NCBI GenBank assembly: GCA_937895955.1 | Contig: CALAZI010000140.1 | Coordinates: 1 to 52,897, forward strand | DNA length: 52,897 bases | Direction: 5' to 3' | Origin: an uncultured Alphaproteobacteria bacterium | Lineage (GTDB): Bacteria > Pseudomonadota > Alphaproteobacteria > Caulobacterales > Parvularculaceae | Part shown: positions 1 to 8,985 of the stretch, piece after piece | How positions within the stretch are numbered: position 1 is the stretch's first letter | Layout: every line of letters starts with the position of its first letter | Translations under genes and position numbers: made by a program | The notes under the pieces: generated by a model | What the model was told of the DNA's origin: nothing | Seen by the model: only the letters and a program-made list of their open reading frames with translations | Database searches by the model: none

Positions 1-47
1 AGCCTTCCAAGCTAAAGACGCGGGTTCGATTCCCGCTACCCGCTCCA
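1..47 (+). tRNA. tRNA-Gly (anticodon UCC), 3' part only
   Basis: The first 47 bases read as the anticodon arm and everything 3' of it in a tRNA-Gly. The anticodon loop CTTCCAA (4-10) gives anticodon TCC (6-8). The T arm GCGGGTTCGATTCCCGC follows, then the acceptor strand, discriminator base and encoded CCA (45-47). It closely resembles the E. coli glyT 3' half. The 5' acceptor strand and D arm lie outside the window. Confidence 0.93.
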
Positions 48-177
48 GTCGCCGCAAGCTTTGATGCGCCGACGAAACAATCGCGTCCTGCTAAGGCTGC
101 GCAACAGAATTGACCGGATTTTTACAAAGCCATGGTTAACTTTCGGCCTTCGAAAAAGGTCTCGGGAGAAGGCTTTG

Positions 178-1926
178 GTGCGAGAGGCGATTCACGGATT
201 AGAGCGGTTCTTGCGGATCGACTCGCACAAGCCGGCCGAATCGCTGATGCGCATCCGCGCGGTCTACGCGATTGGCGTGATGATGATCATCTCGCAAGTG
301 ATCAGCATGGCCGTGATGTACGCAACTTATGAGCGCTGGACCTACGATCACACGATAACTTCCATCGCATGCCTGGCCGTATTCGGCCTGTTGCTGACCA
401 TTCGCTATTGCAAGAATGTCGCGTTTTATGCGGCGATATACTCTCTGCTGATACTTGGAGGCACGGCGGCGTCGGCGCTTCCCGATAATGCCGGGATTAA
501 TTCAGCGATGTTGCCAGTGCTCGCAATTGCGCCGGCGATGTGCGCTTTCATGGCGGGACGCCGCGCCGCGATCGCTTTTTACGCTGCGGCAAGCGCGCTC
601 ATCATATTTCTTTTTTGGATTTCAATAACGCACCCGCCGCAGATGGTGAGCGGCGACTATAATCGCGAAACTAACCGCCTGGTCCAGGGCTCTTTCGCGA
701 TGACCCTTTCCACATTGTTGTCAGTCTTTATCAGTGAACGCATATATCTTCTCGCCGCTGAATTGCGAGAAGCGGCGGAGCGTGCGAGGAAAGCTGAAGC
801 GGCGACGGCGGATTTTCTCGCCAAAATGAGCCATGAAATGCGGACGCCCCTGAACGGCGTCATCGGCCTTGCGGAGGCGTTGCGCAGAAAAGACATCGGC
901 GAGTCTGAACGGCGACTCGCGCAGACGATAGAACGATCAAGCAATTCTCTGCTGCGCATTCTGAACGACGTCCTTGATCTTTCTAAGATCCAGGCCGGCA
1001 AGCTCGCGATTGAAATGCGGTCGCATGCGCCGCGCGCGATCGCTGGCGACGTTGTTGAGAGCTGGCGGGAAAATGCGGCGGGCAAGGGTTTGTCGCTTTC
1101 ATGTGAGATTTCCGAAGCGACGCCAGAGCATGTCATGATTGACGATCTGCGCGTGACGCAAATCCTGCAAAATCTTGTGTCAAACGCCGTAAAGTTTACC
1201 GATCAAGGCGCTGTTCGGCTGAGTCTGGATTCGGTCCCTCTGTCGGCGGGGCGCTGGCGACTTGAATTTCGGGTGTCCGACACGGGGCCCGGCATTGACC
1301 AATCCCGGATCGAACAAATATTTGACCGCTTTGAGCAGGGAAAGGCGGGCACCGCGCGTCGTTACGGCGGAACCGGCCTCGGCTTGCCGATTTGCCGGGA
1401 GCTCGCTTCGCTGATGGGCGGGCGGGTCAGCGTCGAAAGCGCGAACGCGCAAGGGGCGACATTTCTTTTTGCATTGACCGTGGATGAGGCGGACAGGGTC
1501 GCGGCGGATTCGTCTGACGCCGATAGCGCAGCGCTCGATTATCAGCCGCTTCGCGTTCTCGTCGCTGAAGACAATGAGGTCAATCGCCTTGTCATCAATG
1601 AGCTTCTCAAGAGTTTGGGCGTTCAGGCGGCGTTTGTCGAAGAGGGCCGTTCCTGTATTGAAGCGGCGTCGCTGGAACGTTTCGATGTGATTTTCATCGA
1701 TAAGGAGATGCCGGTTCTGGACGGGCTTGAAGCCGCCCGAATCATCCGGGCAAGCGGAGGGCCGTCCGCTGCGGCCGCCATTGTCGCCGTGACAGGGGAC
1801 GGCGCATTGCAGGATGATCCCGGCTTCAAATCCTCGGGAATTGACGACTGGATCGTCAAGCCGATCACGCTGAAAATCCTCTCCGACGCTTTGCGCCGCG
1901 CGACGGCCGGACGGGTCGCCGCCTGA
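178..1926 (+). CDS. Hybrid sensor histidine kinase with C-terminal receiver domain
   Basis: Membrane-bound phosphorelay kinase of unknown signal. From the GTG at 178, residues about 25-185 hold several hydrophobic segments with no recognisable extracellular sensor. A HisKA domain follows with H-box MSHEMRTPLNG (His219). The HATPase has an N box (NLVSNAVKF) and G boxes (DTGPGID, GGTGLGL). The C-terminal receiver starts at RVLVAEDNEVN and its phospho-acceptor is Asp508 in FIDKEMP. I chose GTG 178 because GGGAGAAGG lies 5 bases before it. The frame stays open up to TTG 61/ATG 64, but that stretch has no ribosome site and encodes an Arg-rich leader. No partner regulator is adjacent, so the output is unknown. 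Confidence 0.9.
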   Translation: MREAIHGLERFLRIDSHKPAESLMRIRAVYAIGVMMIISQVISMAVMYATYERWTYDHTITSIACLAVFGLLLTIRYCKNVAFYAAIYSLLILGGTAASALPDNAGINSAMLPVLAIAPAMCAFMAGRRAAIAFYAAASALIIFLFWISITHPPQMVSGDYNRETNRLVQGSFAMTLSTLLSVFISERIYLLAAELREAAERARKAEAATADFLAKMSHEMRTPLNGVIGLAEALRRKDIGESERRLAQTIERSSNSLLRILNDVLDLSKIQAGKLAIEMRSHAPRAIAGDVVESWRENAAGKGLSLSCEISEATPEHVMIDDLRVTQILQNLVSNAVKFTDQGAVRLSLDSVPLSAGRWRLEFRVSDTGPGIDQSRIEQIFDRFEQGKAGTARRYGGTGLGLPICRELASLMGGRVSVESANAQGATFLFALTVDEADRVAADSSDADSAALDYQPLRVLVAEDNEVNRLVINELLKSLGVQAAFVEEGRSCIEAASLERFDVIFIDKEMPVLDGLEAARIIRASGGPSAAAAIVAVTGDGALQDDPGFKSSGIDDWIVKPITLKILSDALRRATAGRVAA

Positions 1927-1977
1927 ATAAGCGCATGGCGGTTTGAACTTGCGGCGGGAGCGGGTAGAACCCCCCGC

Positions 1978-2784
1978 ATGGCGAACCAATCTGCGGATCC
2001 TCTCGACTATTCCGGAAAGACCGTCATTGTCACGGGCGCGGCGTCCGGCATCGGCGCCGCCTGCGCGCGCGCTTTCGCCGCGGCGGGCGCGAATGTCGTT
2101 CTCGCCGATATCGCTGACGCCAAAAACCGCGATACGGCTGACCTCATTGCGATCGACACCAAGGCGAATTGCATACCGCATCCTTGCAACGTCGCCAGCG
2201 AAACCGATTGCGATGGCCTCATCCTGCGCGCGCTCGATGAATTCGGACGCATTGATGTTCTGGTGAATAACGCAGGCGTCGCCGCGCCGGGAACAATCCT
2301 TGATCTCAATCCGGACGATTGGGATCGCGTGATGGATATCAATCTGCGGTCCTATTTCGTTCTGACCCAGATCGCCGCCAGGGCGATGATCGAACGAAAT
2401 ATCCGCGGCGCCGTCGTCAACATGTCTTCGCTGAACGCGGAACTCGCCATTCCCAATCAGGTCGCCTATGTGGCGTCGAAAGGGGGCGTGCAGCAATTGA
2501 CGAAAGCCTCCGCGCTCGGCCTTGCGCCGCACGGCATTCGCGTCAATGCGATCGGCCCCGGCTCGATTATGACCGATCTCCTGAAGACGGTGATGGCGGA
2601 GGAGGCGGGACGGCGTCGCATCCTGTCGCGCACGCCGCTCGGCCGCATCGGGGAGCCTTCAGAGATCGCGGCGATCGCCTTGTTCCTCGCCAGCGACATG
2701 GCGAGCTACATCACAGGTCAGACGATCTTCGCCGACGGCGGGAGAGCGGCGCTCAACTACACAGTGTCCATCGATGAGCGCTAG
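1978..2784 (+). CDS. SDR family oxidoreductase
   Basis: Classical short-chain dehydrogenase/reductase, 268 residues, cytosolic and NAD(P)-dependent. The cofactor motif TGAASGIG is at residues 19-26, NNAG at 97-100, the catalytic pair Tyr164/Lys168 lies in YVASK with an upstream Ser in NMSSLNAE, and PG follows the active site. The C-terminus carries the usual YITGQTIFADGG. The stop overlaps the start of the hydantoinase subunit A gene by 11 bases, so it is the first gene of a three-gene operon. It may oxidise or reduce the hydroxy/keto partner of whatever the amidohydrolase opens. The substrate cannot be read from sequence. Confidence 0.92.
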   Translation: MANQSADPLDYSGKTVIVTGAASGIGAACARAFAAAGANVVLADIADAKNRDTADLIAIDTKANCIPHPCNVASETDCDGLILRALDEFGRIDVLVNNAGVAAPGTILDLNPDDWDRVMDINLRSYFVLTQIAARAMIERNIRGAVVNMSSLNAELAIPNQVAYVASKGGVQQLTKASALGLAPHGIRVNAIGPGSIMTDLLKTVMAEEAGRRRILSRTPLGRIGEPSEIAAIALFLASDMASYITGQTIFADGGRAALNYTVSIDER

Positions 2785-4852
2785 GCAGCGGGCGCGGCTC
2801 GCCATCGACATCGGCGGCACGTTCACCGATGTCGCTCTTGAAAAATCGGGCGGCGAGCTTGTCACCGCGAAGACCCTGACGACGCCCCGTGCGCCGGAAG
2901 AAGGCGTCATCAACGGCGTCAGGGAGGCGCTCGCCAAAGCGAACGCCGCGCCGTCGGATATCGGCGTCATCATTCACGGCACGACGCTCGCGACAAACGC
3001 GCTGATTGAAAAGCGCGGCGCCAAGACCGCGTTGCTGACGACGGAAGGACACCGGGATGCGCTGGAAATGGCGTATGAAAACCGGTTCGAACAGTATGAC
3101 GTGATGATCGATCGCCCGCCGCCGCTCGTGCCGCGCTGGCTGAGGCTTCCGGTGCGCGAACGGCTCAACGCTCGCGGCGAGGCGCTGATCGCGCTTGATG
3201 AGGCGAGCGTTTCGGCGACGATTGCGGCGCTTGAAAGCGAAAAGGTTGAAAGCGTCGCGATAGGCTTCCTGCATTCCTACGCCAATCCGGATCATGAACG
3301 GCGGGCCGGAGAGATTGTTTCGCAGGCGCTGCCGGGCGTTTCGGTGTCGTTGAGTTCGGAAGTCGCGCCGGAAATCCGCGAATACGAGCGCCAGACGACG
3401 ACCGTCGCCAACGCCTATGTGCGCCCGTTGATGGAGCGCTATCTGCGCGCGCTCGAAAAAGCGTTCTCGGAACGCGGTTTTGCGTGTCCGTTCCTGCTCG
3501 TTACGTCCGGCGGCGGGTTATGCACCGTCGAAACGGCGGCGAAATTTCCGATCCGCCTTGTTGAATCGGGTCCCGCCGGCGGCGCCGTTCTCGCCGCGGC
3601 GATCGCTAAGCGGCTCGATCTCGCGGAGCTGCTTTCTTTCGATATGGGCGGCACGACCGCCAAAATGTGCCTGATCGACGCTTTCGAACCGGCGAGCGCG
3701 CGCGTCTTCGAAATCGACCGGTCCTATCGCTTCAAGAAAGGCTCCGGCATGCCGGTGCGCATTCCGGTCATCGAACTTGTCGAGATCGGCGCCGGCGGCG
3801 GATCAATCGCGCATGTCGATGCGTTGAAGCGGATCGAGGTCGGCCCGGAAAGCGCGGGCGCTGATCCTGGACCTGCTTCCTACGGCAAGGGCGGCGTCCG
3901 CCCGACGGTGACTGACGCCGATGTCGTCGCGGGGCGCATCATCCCTGAAGCCTTCGCCGGCGGTTCGATCGCGCTTGACGTGAACGCGGCGCGAAGCGCG
4001 ATGGAACGCGATGTCGGCGCATCGCTCGGGCTTGACGCCGACGGCGCCGCTTTCGGCGTCAGCGAAATGGTGGATGAGAATATGGCGGCCGCAGCGCGCG
4101 CGCACGCCGTCGAACAGGGGAAAGACATCCGGCGCCGGGCGATGATCGCTTTCGGCGGCGCTGCGCCTCTGCACGCCGCGCGGCTCGCCGAAAAACTCGG
4201 CCTTGATCGCATCATCGTTCCGGAAGGCGCAGGCGTCGGATCGGCGATCGGGTTTCTTCTTGCGCCCGCATCTTATGAAATCATTCGCAGCCTGCCGATG
4301 CGTCTGGACCAACTCGACGCCGGTCGCGCCGACGCGCTCCTCGACGAGTTGCGAGCGGAAGCGGAGAGCGTCGTGCGCGCCGCCGATCCCGAGGCGAGGC
4401 TTATTGAAACGCGCAGCGCCTTCATGCGCTATGTCGGGCAGGGCTACGAGATACCGACGCCGATTGAAGCGAAGATCGACGCGCCCGTCCTGCGCGCGGC
4501 TTTCGAGAACGCCTATCATGCTCTCTACGGCCGCATCATCCCCGGCATGGCGATAGAAATTTTGAGCTGGTCGTTGCGCGTTTCAGCCTCAGCGCCGCCG
4601 TCGGCAAAGATCGACCCGCCGTCGGCGAGACGCATGGCGAAGGCGACAACGGTCCGCGAGGTTTTTGACGCCGGGGGCGCGCAGCGCCTTTCCTACGGCG
4701 TGTACGAACGATCGGCGCTGGCGCCCGGCGATTGGACGACCGGTCCGGCGCTGATTGTCGAATCGCAGACGACGACGGTCGTCACGGCGAGTTTCGACGC
4801 CGCCATCGACAATGCGCGCAACATCATCCTGACGCGAAAGGCGAACGCATGA
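2774..4852 (+). CDS. hyuA: Hydantoinase/5-oxoprolinase family, subunit A (ATP-binding)
   Basis: HyuA-type subunit of an ATP-dependent cyclic amidohydrolase (N-methylhydantoinase, 5-oxoprolinase or acetophenone carboxylase class), 692 residues. The N-terminal hydantoinase A domain opens with AIDIGGTFTDVALE. A second actin-like phosphate-binding motif DMGGTTAKM occurs near residue 290, and GAGGGSIA follows. The gene starts inside the end of the SDR gene and its TGA overlaps the ATG of subunit B (ATGA), so the two subunits are translationally coupled. The family is clear but the ring substrate is not; 5-oxoproline, hydantoin or an aryl ketone are all possible. Confidence 0.93.
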   Translation: MSARQRARLAIDIGGTFTDVALEKSGGELVTAKTLTTPRAPEEGVINGVREALAKANAAPSDIGVIIHGTTLATNALIEKRGAKTALLTTEGHRDALEMAYENRFEQYDVMIDRPPPLVPRWLRLPVRERLNARGEALIALDEASVSATIAALESEKVESVAIGFLHSYANPDHERRAGEIVSQALPGVSVSLSSEVAPEIREYERQTTTVANAYVRPLMERYLRALEKAFSERGFACPFLLVTSGGGLCTVETAAKFPIRLVESGPAGGAVLAAAIAKRLDLAELLSFDMGGTTAKMCLIDAFEPASARVFEIDRSYRFKKGSGMPVRIPVIELVEIGAGGGSIAHVDALKRIEVGPESAGADPGPASYGKGGVRPTVTDADVVAGRIIPEAFAGGSIALDVNAARSAMERDVGASLGLDADGAAFGVSEMVDENMAAAARAHAVEQGKDIRRRAMIAFGGAAPLHAARLAEKLGLDRIIVPEGAGVGSAIGFLLAPASYEIIRSLPMRLDQLDAGRADALLDELRAEAESVVRAADPEARLIETRSAFMRYVGQGYEIPTPIEAKIDAPVLRAAFENAYHALYGRIIPGMAIEILSWSLRVSASAPPSAKIDPPSARRMAKATTVREVFDAGGAQRLSYGVYERSALAPGDWTTGPALIVESQTTTVVTASFDAAIDNARNIILTRKANA

Positions 4853-6489
4853 GCGCCGTCGATCAGATCCGTCTCCAGCTTCTCTGGGCGCGGCTGATCG
4901 CCATCGTCGAGGAACAGGCGCAAACGCTGATGCGCACGGCCTTCTCCGCGACCGTGCGCGAGGCGGGCGATCTTTCCGCCGGGGTGTTCGACACGAAAGG
5001 CCGCATGCTCGCGCAGGCCGTCACGGGAACGCCCGGCCACGTCAATGCGATGGCGGCGAGCGTCGGTTTCTTCCTGAAAAAATTCCCGATCGAGTCGATG
5101 GCGGAAGGCGATGTTCTGGTGACGAACGATCCCTGGGAAGGGACAGGACACCTGAATGATTTCACGGTGGTCACGCCGGTCTTCCGGGATGGAAAAGCGG
5201 TCGCCCTTTTTGCGGCGACATCGCATATCGCCGATGTCGGCGGGCTCGGCTTTGGGCCGGACGCCCGTCAGGTGTTTGAAGAAGGATTGCTTGTTCCGAT
5301 CTCTCACCTTTTCAAAAGAGGCGAGGCGAATGCGACGCTGATCGAGATCGTCCGCGCCAATGTGCGCGACCCTCGGGCGGCGGAAGGAGATCTCTATTCG
5401 CTCGCAGCCTGCAACGAGGCGGGCGCGGCGCGGCTTCTCGAGACGCTAGACGAATTCGACCTTGGCGGCCTTGATGATGTCGGCGCGATGATTATTGAAA
5501 ATTCGCGCGCCGCGATGCTCGATGAAGTGCGCAAGGTTCCGTTCGGCTCCTACGATTATTCAATGCGGATCGACGGTTATGACGATCCGGTCGATCTCGT
5601 CGTCAATGTGCTTGTCGGCGAGAGCGGCGTCGACGTCGATTTTGCTGGGACGTCCGCCATCTCATCGCATGGCGTCAACGTGCCGCTCACCTATACGCAG
5701 GCTTACGCCTCGTTCGGCGTTCGCTGCGTCATCGGCAATATGGTTCCGAACAATGCGGGCTCGCTCGGCGTCGTGCGCGTGACGGCGCCTGAAGGCTCGA
5801 TCCTCAATGCGCCGCGCCCTTGCGCCGTATCAGCGCGCCACACGGTCGGCCAGATGTTGCCCGACGTCGTTCTCGGCGCCTTGTCGAAAGCGATCCCCGA
5901 CCGCACGCCGGCGGAAGGCGCTTCCTGTCTTTACCTTCCCGTCCTGCTTGGCGGGCGAGGGATCGGCGGCGGCGACGAATTCATCGTCAATCCGTTTTAC
6001 ACCGGCGGCGCCGGCGCGCGCCCCGGCAAGGACGGACTTTCCTGTACGGCGTTTCCGTCAGGCGTCAGAAACACGCCGGTCGAAATCAACGAAGCGGCCG
6101 CGCCGATCATCATCTGGAAAAAAGAATACCGGCCAGATTCAGGCGGCGCAGGCCGCCTGCGCGGCGGGCTCGGCCAGACGCTGGAGTTTGCGCATGCGCG
6201 CGGCGACGCCTTCGCCGTTTCGAAAATGTTTGACCGCATCAAGCACCCCGCGCGCGGACGCGACGGCGGTCATGACGGCGGGAAGGGTGCGGCGCGTCTT
6301 GATGACGACGCGCCGATGCGCGGCATGGGGCGGGAAGTGGTGCCGGCCGGCCGGCGCCTGATCGTCGAGACGCCGGGCGGCGGCGGAATCGGCGATCCGG
6401 CGGATCGCGATCCGGAAAGGGTGAAAGAAGATGTTCGCGCCGGGTTCGTCAGCATTAAGGCGGCGAAATCCGCCTACAAGGCTAAATAG
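4849..6489 (+). CDS. hyuB: Hydantoinase/5-oxoprolinase family, subunit B
   Basis: HyuB-type subunit, 546 residues, normal length for the family. Landmarks are REAGDLSAGVFDTKGRMLAQ near the N-terminus, the acidic NDPWEGTGHLNDFTVV, DFAGTSAISSHGVNVPLTY in the middle, and the glycine-rich tail ETPGGGGIGDP. The start was placed at the ATG that overlaps the stop of subunit A; the frame is open further upstream only because it runs inside hyuA. It works with subunit A in the cytosol and is the last gene of the operon. A 232-base gap with no clear terminator separates it from the bkd operon. Confidence 0.93.
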   Translation: MSAVDQIRLQLLWARLIAIVEEQAQTLMRTAFSATVREAGDLSAGVFDTKGRMLAQAVTGTPGHVNAMAASVGFFLKKFPIESMAEGDVLVTNDPWEGTGHLNDFTVVTPVFRDGKAVALFAATSHIADVGGLGFGPDARQVFEEGLLVPISHLFKRGEANATLIEIVRANVRDPRAAEGDLYSLAACNEAGAARLLETLDEFDLGGLDDVGAMIIENSRAAMLDEVRKVPFGSYDYSMRIDGYDDPVDLVVNVLVGESGVDVDFAGTSAISSHGVNVPLTYTQAYASFGVRCVIGNMVPNNAGSLGVVRVTAPEGSILNAPRPCAVSARHTVGQMLPDVVLGALSKAIPDRTPAEGASCLYLPVLLGGRGIGGGDEFIVNPFYTGGAGARPGKDGLSCTAFPSGVRNTPVEINEAAAPIIIWKKEYRPDSGGAGRLRGGLGQTLEFAHARGDAFAVSKMFDRIKHPARGRDGGHDGGKGAARLDDDAPMRGMGREVVPAGRRLIVETPGGGGIGDPADRDPERVKEDVRAGFVSIKAAKSAYKAK

Positions 6490-6721
6490 ATATGACGGCG
6501 ATAACGCGCCATCAAAACGCGCATTCGCGCGATTTTCCGCCGCGATCGTGATAATGACGGGGGGTGCGTCGCCGCTTCGGCCAAAGCGCCGGTTTTCAGC
6601 GCTAAGACGATGTTCGCGTTTGGTTTTTCACAGCGTTGCGTAAACGGCGTTTGATGGCTTAGACGCTGGGGGAACAAGAATTCAAACGGCGGGACCCTTC
6701 TCCGCCTTTCGGGAGTGAGAC

Positions 6722-7966
6722 ATGAGCAAAAAGAAGGGCCAGCCCGGCCCGCTCAGCCTTTATGTGCCCGAGCCCGAATGCCGGCCGGGCGATCATCCCG
6801 ATTTCAGTGAAATGCTGATCCCGAAAGCCGGCGAGGCGAGGAAGCCGCCGGTCGACGTCGATCCGATGGAGATTCCGGACCTCGCTTATTCGGTCATTCG
6901 CGTTCTGAATAAAAAGGGCGAAGCGGTCGGTCCCTGGGCGGGCGAGCTTGATGACGAGCAGCTGGTCGAGGGGCTTCGCCACATGATGACGCTGCGCGCC
7001 TTCGATGCGCGGATGCAGATGGCGCAGCGCCAGGGTAAGACATCGTTCTACATGCAAGCGCTCGGCGAGGAGGCGGTCGCCTGCGCGTTCCGCATGGCGA
7101 TGCAGCCGGGCGACATGAATTTTCCGACCTATCGCCAGCAAGGCCTGTTGATCGCGAGCGGCTATCCGATCGAAACGATGATGAACCAGATCTACTCGAA
7201 TGAGCGCGATCCGGTGAAGGGACGCCAGCTTCCCGTCATGTACGCTTCGCAGGAGCACGGCTATTTCACCATCTCCGGCAATCTTGCGACGCAGTTCATT
7301 CAGGCGGTCGGCTGGGCGATGGGATCGGCGATCAAGGGGGATGCGAAAATCGCCGCCGGCTGGATAGGAGAGGGGTCGACCGCGGAAAATGATTTTCATT
7401 CGGCGCTTGTCTTCGCCTCGACTTACAAGCCGCCCGTCGTGTTGAACGTCGTCAACAATCAATGGGCGATTTCGACCTTTCAGGGCATCGCGCGCGGCAA
7501 TGCGGCGACCTTCGCCTCGCGCGGTCTCGGTTTCGGCCTTCCTTCGCTGCGCGTTGACGGGAACGATTATCTCGCCGTTTTCGCGGTCGCCAAATGGGCG
7601 ATCGAACGGGCGCGCAAGAATCTCGGCCCGACGCTGATCGAATTCGTCACCTATCGCGCCGGCGCGCATTCGACCTCGGACGATCCGACCGGCTATCGCC
7701 CCAAGGATGAATCGTCGACCTGGCCGCTTGGCGATCCGATCGACCGGCTGAAGCAACACCTCATCCTCAAAGGGAAATGGTCGGAAGAACGCCATACGCA
7801 GGCGAAGGCGCAAATCGAAAGTGAAATCCTGCAAGCGCAGAAGGAAGCCGAAAAGCACGGCACGCTCCATAACGGCCCGCATGTTCCAGCCGGAACCATG
7901 TTTGAAGACGTCTATAAAGAGCCGCCGATCCACCTTATCCGGCAGCGCCAGGAAGCGGGGATCTGA
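6722..7966 (+). CDS. bkdA1: Branched-chain 2-oxoacid dehydrogenase E1 alpha
   Basis: Alpha subunit of the thiamine-diphosphate E1 component that decarboxylates the 2-oxo acids of valine, leucine and isoleucine. It has 414 residues. The TPP/Mg motif runs from GWIGEGSTAEN to VVNNQWAIS, and the E1 fingerprint RAGAHSTSDDPTGYR follows. A long N-terminal segment before the core is typical of bkd rather than pyruvate E1 alpha. GGGAGTGAG precedes the ATG. It is the first of four co-directional genes, E1 beta starting two bases after its stop. The 232 bases upstream probably hold the promoter, but I see no convincing -35/-10 pair there and no Lrp/BkdR regulator gene nearby. Confidence 0.95.
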   Translation: MSKKKGQPGPLSLYVPEPECRPGDHPDFSEMLIPKAGEARKPPVDVDPMEIPDLAYSVIRVLNKKGEAVGPWAGELDDEQLVEGLRHMMTLRAFDARMQMAQRQGKTSFYMQALGEEAVACAFRMAMQPGDMNFPTYRQQGLLIASGYPIETMMNQIYSNERDPVKGRQLPVMYASQEHGYFTISGNLATQFIQAVGWAMGSAIKGDAKIAAGWIGEGSTAENDFHSALVFASTYKPPVVLNVVNNQWAISTFQGIARGNAATFASRGLGFGLPSLRVDGNDYLAVFAVAKWAIERARKNLGPTLIEFVTYRAGAHSTSDDPTGYRPKDESSTWPLGDPIDRLKQHLILKGKWSEERHTQAKAQIESEILQAQKEAEKHGTLHNGPHVPAGTMFEDVYKEPPIHLIRQRQEAGI

Positions 7967-7968
7967 CC

Positions 7969-8985
7969 ATGGCGCGCATGACAATGATCGAGGCGATCCG
8001 CAGCGCCATGGACGTCGCCATGGAGAAGGACCCGAATGTCGTCGTCTTCGGCGAGGATGCCGGTTATTTCGGCGGCGTCTTTCGCTGCACGCAGGGGCTG
8101 CAGAAAAAATACGGCAGTCAGCGCTGCTTCGATGCGCCGATCTCCGAAAGCGGGATTATCGGCGCAGCGATCGGCATGGCCGTTTACGGCCTTCGCCCCT
8201 GCGTCGAAATCCAGTTCGCCGACTATGTCTATCCGGGCTATGACCAACTCGCCTCGGAAGCCTCGCGCATCCGCTATCGCTCGGCCGGAGAATTCACCGT
8301 ACCGATGACGGTCCGGATGCCGACCGGCGGCGGCATTTTCGGCGGGCAGACCCACAGCCAAAGCCCGGAAGCGCTGTTCGCGCATGTGAGCGGATTGAAG
8401 ACGGTCATTCCGTCAAACCCGTACGACGCCAAGGGATTGCTGATCGCCTCGATTGAGGATGATGATCCCGTCATGTTCCTTGAGCCGAAGCGTCTCTACA
8501 ATGGCCCGTTTGACGGCCATCACGACCGGCCGGTCACGCCTTGGAAAAAACACGAGCTCGGCGAAGTGCCGGAAGGCCATTACACCGTGCCGCTCGGCAA
8601 GGCGGCGATCCGGCGCGAAGGCGGCGACGTCACGGTGCTCGCCTACGGCACGATGGTGCATGTCGCGTTGACGGCGGCGGAAGAGACGGGCGTTGACGCT
8701 GAAATTATCGATCTGAGGACCATTCTGCCGCTCGATCTCGAAGCGATCGAGGCGTCAGTGAGGAAGACCGGGCGCTGCGTCATCGTCGTCGAGGCGACGA
8801 AGACATGCGGCTTTTCCGCGGAACTGATGGCTGTCGTGATGGAAGGCTGCTTCCATCATCTTGAGGCGCCGGTGATCCGCGTGACCGGCTGGGACACGCC
8901 CTATCCCCATGCGCATGAATGGGATTACTTCCCGGGACCGAAGCGCGTCGGCGCGGCGCTGAAAAAAGTGATGGAGCAAGCCTGA
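7969..8985 (+). CDS. bkdA2: Branched-chain 2-oxoacid dehydrogenase E1 beta
   Basis: Beta subunit of E1, 338 residues, the normal length. It shows the transketolase-type pyrimidine domain (VVVFGEDAGYFGGVFR, GIIGAAIGMAVYG, EIQFADYVYPG) and the C-terminal transketolase domain (DVTVLAYGTMVHVAL, EIIDLRTILPLD). It pairs with the alpha subunit into an alpha2-beta2 heterotetramer that transfers the acyl group to E2 lipoate. The TGA overlaps the ATG of E2 by one base, indicating one transcript and coupled translation. Confidence 0.95.
   Translation: MARMTMIEAIRSAMDVAMEKDPNVVVFGEDAGYFGGVFRCTQGLQKKYGSQRCFDAPISESGIIGAAIGMAVYGLRPCVEIQFADYVYPGYDQLASEASRIRYRSAGEFTVPMTVRMPTGGGIFGGQTHSQSPEALFAHVSGLKTVIPSNPYDAKGLLIASIEDDDPVMFLEPKRLYNGPFDGHHDRPVTPWKKHELGEVPEGHYTVPLGKAAIRREGGDVTVLAYGTMVHVALTAAEETGVDAEIIDLRTILPLDLEAIEASVRKTGRCVIVVEATKTCGFSAELMAVVMEGCFHHLEAPVIRVTGWDTPYPHAHEWDYFPGPKRVGAALKKVMEQA

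Noticed and set aside
1..47. tRNA 3' end considered as an integration site for a mobile element
   Set aside because: The following genes are a kinase and an ordinary operon; there is no integrase and no repeat of the tRNA end later in the window.
1180..2532. 450-codon minus-strand frame across the hybrid kinase and SDR genes
   Set aside because: It spans the ends of two well-supported plus-strand genes and has no recognisable domain; codon bias produces such frames throughout this window.
6659..7984. 441-codon minus-strand frame opposite the E1 alpha gene
   Set aside because: It is an antisense shadow with Arg/His-rich composition; E1 alpha is unambiguous.
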